From: DASXUX01 sp036504595
GTDB lineage: Bacteria > Planctomycetota > SZUA-567 > H5-PLA8
Direction of reading: 5' to 3'
Length of the DNA stretch: 64,000 nucleotides
Assembly (NCBI GenBank): GCA_036504595.1
Contig: DASXUX010000010.1
Span: 124,001 to 188,000 of the forward strand
Position 1 is the first letter of the stretch. Every line of letters begins with the position of its first letter. Shown here in pieces: positions 32,982-40,638 of this stretch. The translations under genes were made by a program, and so were the position numbers. Below the pieces are notes generated by a model. That model searched no databases. It was not told the origin of the DNA and saw only the letters and a list, made by a program, of their open reading frames with translations.

Positions 32982-33434
32982 CTACTGCTTGAACATCTGC
33001 ATTGTTTTCTCCCACCCGGACGCGAGAAAAGCAACGTATTCCGCGGGGCGCAAGGCGTTCTGCGGCCAACCGTCGATTTCGAGCAACCACGCGCCGTAGG
33101 GATCGACCGACATGGACGACGGATCCCCCACAACGACATCGTTCAAAGCCAGCACCTTGCCGCTGAGTGGCGCGTAGAGCTCCGACGCGGCCTTGGTGCT
33201 CTCGATCTCGCCCAGCAACTGCGCGGGTGCCAACGGCTCTCCAACCTGGATCTTCCATTCCAGTCTAAAGACATCCCCCAGCAGCCGCATGGCGTAGCTC
33301 GTCAATCCACAGCGCGTGCGATTCTCAACAGGCTCCAACCAGAAGTGGATCGGCGAATACAACAGTCCGGAAGGAATCTTGGCTTTGTAGAGACCCATTT
33401 CAAAGATTAGTGACTCGTCAGACACTCGCGGCAT
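32982..33434 (-). CDS. GcvH-like lipoyl-carrier protein
   Basis: Barrel-sandwich lipoyl domain over residues about 40-125: CGLTSYAMRLLGDVF, then QVGEPLAPAQLLGEIESTKA with the lysine that is lipoylated in GcvH, ELYAPLSGKVLALND and VDPYGAWLLEID. No gcvT or gcvP is present; instead a ferredoxin follows. Start uncertain (33434 with AGGAG too close, or 33398). A lipoate carrier for a redox process other than glycine cleavage is possible. Confidence 0.78.
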   Translation of the reverse strand: MPRVSDESLIFEMGLYKAKIPSGLLYSPIHFWLEPVENRTRCGLTSYAMRLLGDVFRLEWKIQVGEPLAPAQLLGEIESTKAASELYAPLSGKVLALNDVVVGDPSSMSVDPYGAWLLEIDGWPQNALRPAEYVAFLASGWEKTMQMFKQ

Positions 33435-33686
33435 GCTCCTTGATACACCGAATTTTGATGCCGGTGGATGGGTTCTAAATAACCAGTCCGATGGAGGCAT
33501 TGCACGTGCAGAACAAGCGCTGCCGCGGAAGTTACTCGGCTGCGACCGCTGAAACGGACTGAAAACTTGCGCATGAACCGGGGATGTGGTTGAGTAGAGT
33601 CGAGCATCGGAAGTTTCTGGCGGAAGGACATTGCTTTACTGGCCCTTTTGCCATTCCCGTCCAGCCGCTCGACCGATGAGGTCCGT

Positions 33687-34013
33687 ATGGCTGATGAATC
33701 GCGGGACTCCAGAAAAGCCGGTGGCGCTGCGGCTCAAGAAGCCGCCAAGCGCAGTGCGCGCTTTACGGAACTGCTCAATGCACCTCCGAACAGGAAAACG
33801 CCTCTCGGCACTGACACCGCTTGGGCCCTGAAGCTGAAGGATGCGACCTGCGCCGCCGTCCGCGAACTGCACGTCCAAGTCCTCTCCGCAAAACCCATTT
33901 GTACCTTTGTTGCTCATGAGGACGAGGACATGCTGTTCGAACTGGAAACAGACCGCGGCAGCGTGCAGGCCGTCCGCAGCCGCGACGGCAAGTACACGTT
34001 TGAGTGGAAGTGA
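33687..34013 (+). CDS. hypothetical protein, 108 aa
   Basis: Start supported by GAGG upstream. Basic Ala/Arg-rich N-terminus, then a beta-rich part (LKLKDATCAAVRELHVQVL, FVAHEDEDMLFELETD). No family recognised. An antisense open frame of 194 codons (33636-34220) overlaps but spans the boundary of two neighbouring genes and looks spurious. Confidence 0.45.
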   Translation: MADESRDSRKAGGAAAQEAAKRSARFTELLNAPPNRKTPLGTDTAWALKLKDATCAAVRELHVQVLSAKPICTFVAHEDEDMLFELETDRGSVQAVRSRDGKYTFEWK

Positions 34014-34036
34014 AGACCGCAGCACCTCGAAGAAGT

Positions 34037-34267
34037 CTATTTCGTCCATGTCGTCCGGCGCTTCGGAGCTTGCTGGTTTGGTAAGTGCCTGCTCTTCTTC
34101 GCAGTCTGAGATCGCCTCGCACCAACGCGCGCTGGTTTCTTCTGAATGCTCAGGAACCATTCGTAAATCTTGTCTGCCGTTGGATACTTCCGGCTGATCT
34201 TCGCACGCACTCGCCGACACCGTTCGAGCACGTCGCCTTCGCTGTCGAGACCATCCTTTTTCGCCAT
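34037..34267 (-). CDS. small basic protein after a PIN gene, candidate antitoxin
   Basis: 76 residues, helical then basic (LERCRRVRAKISRKYPTADK, EWFLSIQKK). Starts one base after the PIN stop. By position a partner or antitoxin of that PIN protein; no DNA-binding motif seen. Confidence 0.55.
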   Translation of the reverse strand: MAKKDGLDSEGDVLERCRRVRAKISRKYPTADKIYEWFLSIQKKPARVGARRSQTAKKSRHLPNQQAPKRRTTWTK

Positions 34268-34268
34268 C

Positions 34269-34769
34269 TTAATCTCTCCGACGTATGCTCTGGCCGAGCC
34301 TTACGCTTGGGATGCTTTCTGGCGTAACCACCAGTGGTGTTCGCCAGCCCCAAGCCGCCCGAAAATGCGCGAGCTTGGCCTGCGTGATCGGGTTGACCAA
34401 GTGCGCACGGTTCCACGACAATAAGTAGTCTATACTGTGCGCGGTCGCAATCGCCAGTTGAAGTGCATCACCAACTTCAGTTTCCGGCAAGATTCCGGTT
34501 GCCAACACCTTTGCCGAAATATCCCGTATTGCCGAGCGCGGCCCCAGATACGGGAGTCGTCGCACACACTTCAATGCACGCTCCTGCCCGGGATAGCGGC
34601 CGTCCGCAAGTTCGTCATCAACAGCCTGAGATGCGAAGACGCGAAAATGCTGGCGCTCACACTCCCACCAATCATGGGTGATTCCGGACTGCCGCATCAT
34701 CTCGGGATCGGCACTGCTGACGTACAGCAGCGACAGAATGTTCGTGTCCACATACACAGTCGGTTTCAT
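34269..34769 (-). CDS. PIN-domain ribonuclease, toxin-like
   Basis: TVYVDTNILSLLYV holds the first active-site Asp, ASQAVDDELADG the middle acidic residues, and VGDALQLAIA with LLSWNRAHLVNP the last. 166 residues. Distinct in sequence from the PIN protein at 24629-25084. Start at ATG 34769; GTG at 34781 is an alternative. Confidence 0.78.
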   Translation of the reverse strand: MKPTVYVDTNILSLLYVSSADPEMMRQSGITHDWWECERQHFRVFASQAVDDELADGRYPGQERALKCVRRLPYLGPRSAIRDISAKVLATGILPETEVGDALQLAIATAHSIDYLLSWNRAHLVNPITQAKLAHFRAAWGWRTPLVVTPESIPSVRLGQSIRRRD

Positions 34770-34793
34770 CGTGCCACGCACTCCATCGCATGA

Positions 34794-35882
34794 TCACTTT
34801 TGTTGCACTTGAAGTCCGTCCATTAACTCGTAGAAGTAGTTCCTCTTCCTTAGCTTCAACCCCAACTCAGCGCTCAGCCGCCGCATTTCCTCGACTTGAA
34901 CCGAATGTACCGTTCCGGCTTTGCTGACGACGTTCTCCTCGATCATCAGTCCGCCCCAATCGTTGCAGCCGTATAGAAAACTGAGCTGTCCGATGCCCGC
35001 GCCCTGCGTGACCCAGCTTGCCTGCACGTTCGGCACGTTGTCCAGGTAGAGGCGCGCGACCGCCAGCGTGCGCAGGTAATCCATCGCGCCAGAACACTGG
35101 ATCTTTCCCTCAAGCTTCGTGTTGCGCGGCTGCATGGTCCAAACGATGAATGCCGTGAACGGCCGGTGCTCGTCCTGAGCTTTCCGCAGCCGCCCCAGGT
35201 GCTCCACACGTTCAGCCAGGGTCTCGTAATGGCCGATGACCATCGTACATGACCCGCGCAAGCCTTCGGCCGCCGCATCGGCCATCACGCCCAGCCACTG
35301 GTCGGTCATCGCTTTCTTTGGCGCGATCAATTTCCGCACGCGATCGACCAGAATCTCCCCGCCGCCGCCCGGGATCGAATGCAGTCCGGCTTTCTTCAAT
35401 CGCGCGACGACCTCGCGCACCGGCAGCTTGAACAGCCGCGAAAAGTGGTAGATTTCGCTCGGCGAAAACGCGTGTACGTGCAGGTCAGGAAACTCACGCC
35501 GAATGCCAGCAATCATCTCTTCGTACCAATCGAGCTTCAGATACGGATGATGGCCGCCTTGCAACAGAATTTGCGTTCCGCCCAGACTGACCAGTTCGCG
35601 GATCTTCTTGTACAATTCCTCTTTCGGAAGCACGTACTGCTCCGGATCGCCCGGACGACGGTAAAACGCGCAGAAGTCGCAATCGGCCACACAGACGTTT
35701 GTGTAATTGATATTGCGGTCGATGACGTACGTCGCGATCGGTTCCGGATGCAAGCGCTTTCGCACGGCCAATGCCGCACGGCCGAGCGCGTTGAGATCGC
35801 CGCGCTCCATCAGTTCCACGCCCTCAGCGTAGCTGATGCGCTCGCCGGCCGCCGCTTTATCAAGAATCGCTTCGATGCCCAT
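34794..35882 (-). CDS. mqnC: cyclic dehypoxanthine futalosine synthase
   Basis: Radical SAM enzyme of the futalosine route to menaquinone. The cluster motif is CVADCDFC in YTNVCVADCDFCAFYRRPGD; further family features are QILLQGGHHPYLKLDWYEEM, HSIPGGGGEILVDRVR and FTAFIVWTMQP. 362 aa, normal length. Next to mqnA, so at least two pathway steps are encoded here; mqnB, mqnD and mqnE must be elsewhere. Confidence 0.93.
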   Translation of the reverse strand: MGIEAILDKAAAGERISYAEGVELMERGDLNALGRAALAVRKRLHPEPIATYVIDRNINYTNVCVADCDFCAFYRRPGDPEQYVLPKEELYKKIRELVSLGGTQILLQGGHHPYLKLDWYEEMIAGIRREFPDLHVHAFSPSEIYHFSRLFKLPVREVVARLKKAGLHSIPGGGGEILVDRVRKLIAPKKAMTDQWLGVMADAAAEGLRGSCTMVIGHYETLAERVEHLGRLRKAQDEHRPFTAFIVWTMQPRNTKLEGKIQCSGAMDYLRTLAVARLYLDNVPNVQASWVTQGAGIGQLSFLYGCNDWGGLMIEENVVSKAGTVHSVQVEEMRRLSAELGLKLRKRNYFYELMDGLQVQQK

Positions 35883-35902
35883 CACGCCGCCGACACTCAG
35901 AA

Positions 35903-35938
35903 AACCAGATCACCAGACTACCAGACCACCACTCACCG
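35903..35938. repeat. ACCAGATCACCAGACTACCA repeat at the mqnA stop
   Basis: Inverted version of the TGGTCTGGT family, between mqnA and mqnC. The TGA of mqnA (35933-35935) opens the repeat: TGA-GTGGTGGTCTGGTAG. Confidence 0.82.
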
Positions 35939-36724
35939 CGTATAAAAATCAAACCCCGCCCCATGCGGAACAAGTCCCTGCCGGATCAAGTACCGTCGGA
36001 ACAAATCCAAGCCGCCCAATTCGTAACGGCCGAGGTCGTAGTGCACGACCCGCAGGATGTAATTCCGGGCGCGCAAATAATCGAGCCCCAGTCGCGGCGC
36101 GGCCTGACGTGCGATTTCGTCCACGTGGCGCAGCCCTTCGCGCTTGGCCATGAACAGCGCGGCATTGACGCTTTCCAGATCGATGCCCTTGCGTGCCACC
36201 CACACCGCCGAAACGAACGGCAAACTCGTGAAGCTGTACCATTCGGCCACCAGATCCATCGTCTCGTATTCCGGCGGCGGAGCGAAACACAGGCACGCGT
36301 CGCCGATCTTCAAGAACCCGTCCAAATCCGGCCGTTTGACGGGATCTTCTTCGAACGAAAGAGGGACCAGTTCAACACCCAGTTGCAGTTTGTCCTGAAG
36401 GACGATCTGCAGCAGCGCGTTCGTCGTTTCAGATGCGGGGTCGAGTCCCAAGCGCCGCGCGGCTTTCAACGGGCCTCGATGAAACAGCTTCAGGCTCCAC
36501 ATCTCGCGGTGGCCGCTGATCGACAAGTCTGGCAGTATGCAATATCCCGGATCGCGGAAGTACTCGATCGAGCTGACCAGAGCGATGTCCAGGCTGCCGT
36601 CGCGCAACCGCCGCACCAGCGAGCTCGGAACATCCAGCTCCAACGTGTACTGCGCCGTCTCCGGCTGCAAGCCGTGAATCAGCACCTTTGAGCACAGATA
36701 AGGAACGCAGCCGACACGGATCAC
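35933..36724 (-). CDS. mqnA: chorismate dehydratase
   Basis: First step of the futalosine menaquinone pathway: removes water from chorismate. Periplasmic-binding-protein-like fold with IRVGCVPYLCSKVLIHG at the start, LDIALVSSIEYFRDPGY and GFLKIGDACLCF. GTG at 36724 is preferred because it gives the family N-terminus and has GGAGAAGAG upstream; a TTG at 36751 would add nine residues. Upstream lies the cloverleaf element. Confidence 0.9.
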   Translation of the reverse strand: MIRVGCVPYLCSKVLIHGLQPETAQYTLELDVPSSLVRRLRDGSLDIALVSSIEYFRDPGYCILPDLSISGHREMWSLKLFHRGPLKAARRLGLDPASETTNALLQIVLQDKLQLGVELVPLSFEEDPVKRPDLDGFLKIGDACLCFAPPPEYETMDLVAEWYSFTSLPFVSAVWVARKGIDLESVNAALFMAKREGLRHVDEIARQAAPRLGLDYLRARNYILRVVHYDLGRYELGGLDLFRRYLIRQGLVPHGAGFDFYTR

Positions 36725-36794
36725 GTCCGGTTCTCTTCTCCAATCCTCCAAGTCTTATAATCGGCGCGGCGTGCTGTGGCCAGAACTTCTCGTT

Positions 36795-36905
36795 GTGCCA
36801 CGGATGTGTTCGCGCCGTCCATTTGGCGCGAACTCATCCGTGCGACGGTCAGTCTCCCGCACGGATGAGCCGGCGCAAACAACCGCGCCGCCACATCCGT
36901 GGCAC
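36795..36905. other. 111-base perfect cloverleaf-like structure
   Basis: Four back-to-back perfect stems: outer 36795-36808 with 36892-36905 (14 bp, GTGCCACGGATGTG); hairpin 36809-36816 with 36825-36832 (8 bp, TTCGCGCC); hairpin 36833-36844 with 36858-36869 (12 bp, CTCATCCGTGCG); hairpin 36871-36876 with 36885-36890 (6 bp, CGGCGC). Only two bases (36870, 36891) are left unpaired between stems. Not a tRNA: stem sizes, loops and ends do not fit. Confidence 0.85.
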
Positions 36906-36918
36906 CAACCCCCGCTGC

Positions 36919-37758
36919 TCAGAATCGCGCCGCCCGCGCGCTCAGGACATCGCAGACGGCGATCACCGGCAGCGCCGCCAGCAGCATCTTCAGAATCAAT
37001 CCCAAACCAAACGTCCCTTCGTGCGTCTTTCCTGGCAGAATCTGCGAATATGGCAGAGCCTGGTATGAACCCAGCCAGACGTCGTATGTCATGGGCGCGC
37101 GAATCAGATCGAAACGCGCTTGCCCGGCGTTGGCCTCGCGCGCCGCAGCGGACTCCTGGTTCCAGACGCTCGACAGCGATAGCGGCGGACTGAGACCCAG
37201 CACGCCGTCTGTTAACGTTCGCGAGACCGCCATGCTGACAGTCCTCGACGGATCGCTTGCCAATCGTTGGATGACCGGCCGCGACCAGAACAGCGCCGTC
37301 ACCGCCGCACCCAAAAGCAAGATCGTCACCTGCAACGCCGCTTGAGCGCCGACAAACTGGGACAACAGCGCGTGCACGGCCAGCACCAGTGCCGCCTGTG
37401 CAGCGAACAGCCCCCAAAGAACGATGAAGACGTACATCGGTTCCTGGTGCGCGCCGACAAGCCCCATCCCGATGAACGCCGGCCCCACGCACAGCGTCAC
37501 GGCCACCCACGTGCCTAGAGCCGCCCAGGATTCGCCTCGCTCGACCGGCATCCACGCCAGCACCAACGCGAGCCCCGCCAAATCGATGACGACCGAAGCC
37601 GCAACCGCCGTAAACGGCAGCGCGCCCGTTCCCGGCAGAAAGGTCCGCATCAGGTACGGCAGAGAAATTCCACAGGCAAACGCAACGAGTGCGCACACGA
37701 GCACACCTCGCCGCAGCAGACGCTCCCGCAAAGCCGCCACAAGATTTCGGTTGGCCAC
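36919..37758 (-). CDS. polytopic membrane protein of unknown function
   Basis: About six or seven hydrophobic segments (for example GVLVCALVAFACGISLPYLM, LAGLALVLAWMP, AALVLAVHALLSQFVG), a longer soluble loop at about 190-250 and a last membrane segment near the C-terminus. Start GTG at 37758 is chosen from AAGGAG five bases upstream; the open frame further upstream translates the REP-like element and is not credible. Resembles ABC-2 type permease components loosely; no function given. Confidence 0.65.
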   Translation of the reverse strand: MANRNLVAALRERLLRRGVLVCALVAFACGISLPYLMRTFLPGTGALPFTAVAASVVIDLAGLALVLAWMPVERGESWAALGTWVAVTLCVGPAFIGMGLVGAHQEPMYVFIVLWGLFAAQAALVLAVHALLSQFVGAQAALQVTILLLGAAVTALFWSRPVIQRLASDPSRTVSMAVSRTLTDGVLGLSPPLSLSSVWNQESAAAREANAGQARFDLIRAPMTYDVWLGSYQALPYSQILPGKTHEGTFGLGLILKMLLAALPVIAVCDVLSARAARF

Positions 37759-37787
37759 CACTGCTCCTTGTACGAGACGTCCGCCAA

Positions 37788-37830
37788 CACGGGCAGCCAA
37801 CAGCGAACAGAGGCTGCCCGTGCCACACAC
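37788..37830 (+). repeat. palindromic REP-like element, copy 2
   Basis: CACGGGCAGCC (37788-37798) with GGCTGCCCGTG (37812-37822), 13-base loop, then CCACACAC. One loop base differs from copy 1 at 4330-4371, same orientation. Confidence 0.85.
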
Positions 37831-37836
37831 AAGCCG

Positions 37837-39171
37837 TTACTGCTGCGGCGGCGGAGCGGGCGGCACGTTCTTGTTTCCGGTGTCCTTCAGGTCCGCAGCC
37901 GTCAGCGTCGCGCCATTCCACGGCTCAAATACCAGCCAGCACCTCGCGCCGCGCTTCGGAACCACGTAGCGGTTCACGCCATACCCCGCCGCGTGCTGCG
38001 GATCGATCGCCCGCGTGTCCAGCGGCGTATTGAGAATCGCATACGGGTCCAGCTTCACGGCGACGATCGACTTCTCGAGGTCCGCCATGAACTGCATCTT
38101 GTTCGTGTCCGGATCCTTTTCGAACTTTGAGCCCGTAAACGCAAACGGCGAACGCTTCATGATGGAACTGGTCTGCATATTCCAGGCGAAGCACTCAATC
38201 GGAACGCGCATCAGTTTCTTCTCAGGCAGTTCCATCGGCTTGGCAACGGCGGCCGCTAGCTTCGGCTGCTTCTTGACGTATTCATCCAGAGCATCGACCA
38301 GAGCTTGCCGCTGCGCATCCTCATAGACGCACGTCTCTTTCCGCGTCTCATCGGTGAAAGGCGATTTCGCGATCAACGCCTGCGTATCGTCGTTCAGCAC
38401 GTCATGATCGCCGAGATTGCGAATCGTGATCAGGTCGCCTTCCATGTCAAGCAGCATCTGTGCGCGTGCTTCAGCGGCCTGCTTCCCGAGCATCAGAATC
38501 GCGTGTTTTTGCTTGAACGCCGCGATCATCGACCCCAGTTCCAGCCCTGGATCGCTGAACGCGTGCGGCGGCTCCCACAGGAACTGCACCGAGATCATCA
38601 CGCCCGCGTCCTTCGGCAGATTCACCTGCCCGTCTTCGCTGAGTTCTCCCGCATACGTGTACGCGCAGGCCAGCAGAGCCCAGCAGATGTCTCGCGGGCG
38701 CACATGAAGCGCGACGATTGTTTCGTGAAGCCTCGCGTTCGGTCCGCGCGAGACCACGAGAAATTCCAGCGGCCCTTGCTCAAGCGCAAAATCGCCCTTC
38801 ATGGCAATCAGTTTCTTGTCTTTGTTGAACAGCAGATTCGGATCGCCGGCGCGGTTCTTCTCTTTGTCTTCGCCGAAGGGAACAAGCCCGGCGAGATCAA
38901 CCGCGGGCAGCGAATTCTGCTCGATGAGCAACTCGCCTTGCAGCCGGCGCACCAGCAGCATCTGCTGCGGCGACATCGTCTCCGTGCTTTCTGATTTTTG
39001 AAGCTGCTCGCGCACCGTCGTGCCAAGTTTGCGCAGTTCCGCAATGGCCGCCGTACGCTCCGCAGCCTGTTCCGAACCGAGCTGCTTCAGCAGCGCGCTG
39101 AAATCCGCCGCAGCGACCGAGAACGCAGACAATGCCAGCACCGCCGCCGTCCACCGTGTCGCTCGCCTCAT
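37837..39171 (-). CDS. exported YdjY-domain protein
   Basis: Signal peptide from the third ATG (MRRATRWTAAVLALSAFSVAAA); upstream codons run through a repeat. Residues about 110-230 match the YdjY domain of planctomycetes: LEFLVVSRGPNARLHETIVA, HVRPRDICWALLACAY. A later part (CVYEDAQRQALVDALDEYVK; CFAWNMQTSSIMKRSPF) is unrecognised, and the tail is Pro-rich. Function unknown; secreted or periplasmic. The stop TAA is five bases from the REP-like copy 2. Confidence 0.75.
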   Translation of the reverse strand: MRRATRWTAAVLALSAFSVAAADFSALLKQLGSEQAAERTAAIAELRKLGTTVREQLQKSESTETMSPQQMLLVRRLQGELLIEQNSLPAVDLAGLVPFGEDKEKNRAGDPNLLFNKDKKLIAMKGDFALEQGPLEFLVVSRGPNARLHETIVALHVRPRDICWALLACAYTYAGELSEDGQVNLPKDAGVMISVQFLWEPPHAFSDPGLELGSMIAAFKQKHAILMLGKQAAEARAQMLLDMEGDLITIRNLGDHDVLNDDTQALIAKSPFTDETRKETCVYEDAQRQALVDALDEYVKKQPKLAAAVAKPMELPEKKLMRVPIECFAWNMQTSSIMKRSPFAFTGSKFEKDPDTNKMQFMADLEKSIVAVKLDPYAILNTPLDTRAIDPQHAAGYGVNRYVVPKRGARCWLVFEPWNGATLTAADLKDTGNKNVPPAPPPQQ

Positions 39172-39206
39172 CTCAGCACCCGCCTTTCGCATTGTTCTGT
39201 CGTTCT

Positions 39207-39260
39207 CCCCCTTCCCTCCGAGGGAAGGGGGTCGGGGGGTTAGGTTGCGGCGCCGCCGCA
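39207..39260. other. two adjacent GC-rich hairpins in a divergent gap
   Basis: CCCCCTTCCCT (39207-39217) with AGGGAAGGGGG (39221-39231), then GTTGCGGC with GCCGCAAC at about 39244-39262. The first belongs to the CCCCTCTCCC/GGGAGAGGGG type seen at 5930 and 49981. Confidence 0.6.
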
Positions 39261-39446
39261 ACTGCCCGCTGGATGTACAAACGTTGTCTACTCTGCCGAC
39301 AACGAGCTCGTGTCATCCGCATCATCAGACACCCGCGAGCAAAGCCGCACACCTCATGCCGAAACCGGTAGCGCCCGCCCCTCACGTATTGTAGTCTGAT
39401 ACCCTGCGAAGGACAGTGGAGCCCCTCTACCCTCTAGACTGCTATC

Positions 39447-40628
39447 GTGATTGATCAGCCTCTACCAGAAGTTCCTCCCGTTCCCGAGCAGCCGCAGCCC
39501 GAGAACTCAGCCACTCCGGAACCATCGGCGCCCGACCTCGACGCGCCGATCGAAGTCGTCCCGCCGCTGACCAGTTTCGTGCCCGAACCGCGCGGCCAGT
39601 TTGAAGCCTGGCTGGTGCACAATCTCGTCCCCCTGCTCGTTATTCTCCTTGCCCTCGGCGTGCAGATCGTCTCCGAAGTCGCAATGAACTATTTCGTCGG
39701 ACGAGCGCTGCGGCCGAAGCCGGTTCTATCGGCCACCGATCAGGCCGCGAGTGCACCGGCGCAAATCGCCTCGCTGCAGCCCCCGCCAACGGTCTGGCTG
39801 CTTCTTTTCGGCGGAACCGTTGTGGCGTATCTGTGGTCCATCTCCCCCGACATTCGCGAGCTTCTCAAGAAGATGTTCGGCCGCTTCGCTGTGCGCCCGC
39901 TCCCCGCACTGCGCCTGGTCGATCTGCTCGCGGCCATCGCCGTCTTCCTGGGCTCAAGCCAGATCCTCGCGCTGGCTTTCCTGCGCACAGGTGCGGCGCT
40001 CTCCGAAGGCGCCTTCCATGCCTTCGGCCTGATGCTGAACGCTGTGGCCTTCGCCGCCGCAATTCTAACCGGAAATCTCCTCGCCCGTCACCGAGCTGGC
40101 GGCTCGCACGGCGCGTTCGGCCTCTGGCCCTTCTGGCGACAGTATTTCGCCAGCCGCTCGCGCAGCCTCTGGGCCGACATCGGCCTCGGCATCCTCGCTT
40201 ATCCGTTTTCCGTCTTGATCGTAAGCGTCTGTTTGTATGCCAACCAGTTGCTGCTGCGGCTGTTCAATCGACCACCGGACGAACACATGCTGATGACCGA
40301 AATGACCCACCAGCAGCCGCCATGGGTCATCAGCGTCTTCTTCATCATGGCCGTTTTCGGCGCCGCCCTGCTGGAAGAACTGCTCTTCCGCGGCCTCCTC
40401 TATAATGTCCTGCGCCGCTACTTTGGAGCCGTCTCTGGCGCGTGCGCCGCCGCCCTGATCTTCGCCGTCATGCACGGCATCTGGTCGCAAGTCCTCGGCC
40501 TCTTCGCCCTCGCGCTCATCCTCACCTGGCTCTACGACCGCACCGGCCGTCTAGTCGCCGGCATGGCCCTGCACGCCACCAACAATTTCGTCGCGATGGT
40601 GGTCGTGTTCCTCCTGCGGCAAAGCTAA
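39447..40628 (+). CDS. CPBP family intramembrane metalloprotease
   Basis: GTG start. Pro/Glu-rich cytoplasmic N-terminus (1-50), then about eight membrane segments. The family motifs are in the C-terminal third: EELLFRGLLYNVLRRYFG, FAVMHGIWSQ and HATNNF, which provide the glutamates and histidines of the metal site. Such proteases process prenylated or anchor peptides; the substrate here is unknown. Confidence 0.87.
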   Translation: MIDQPLPEVPPVPEQPQPENSATPEPSAPDLDAPIEVVPPLTSFVPEPRGQFEAWLVHNLVPLLVILLALGVQIVSEVAMNYFVGRALRPKPVLSATDQAASAPAQIASLQPPPTVWLLLFGGTVVAYLWSISPDIRELLKKMFGRFAVRPLPALRLVDLLAAIAVFLGSSQILALAFLRTGAALSEGAFHAFGLMLNAVAFAAAILTGNLLARHRAGGSHGAFGLWPFWRQYFASRSRSLWADIGLGILAYPFSVLIVSVCLYANQLLLRLFNRPPDEHMLMTEMTHQQPPWVISVFFIMAVFGAALLEELLFRGLLYNVLRRYFGAVSGACAAALIFAVMHGIWSQVLGLFALALILTWLYDRTGRLVAGMALHATNNFVAMVVVFLLRQS

Positions 40629-40638
40629 GCCATGCCGG

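Noticed and set aside
33636..34220. 194-codon minus-strand open frame
   Set aside because: It overlaps the start of a PIN-associated small gene and the antisense of the plus-strand hypothetical; no ribosome site or domain.
36795..36905. tRNA gene
   Set aside because: The cloverleaf has stems of 14, 8, 12 and 6 bp, no T-loop, no 7-base anticodon loop and no acceptor end, so it is not a tRNA.
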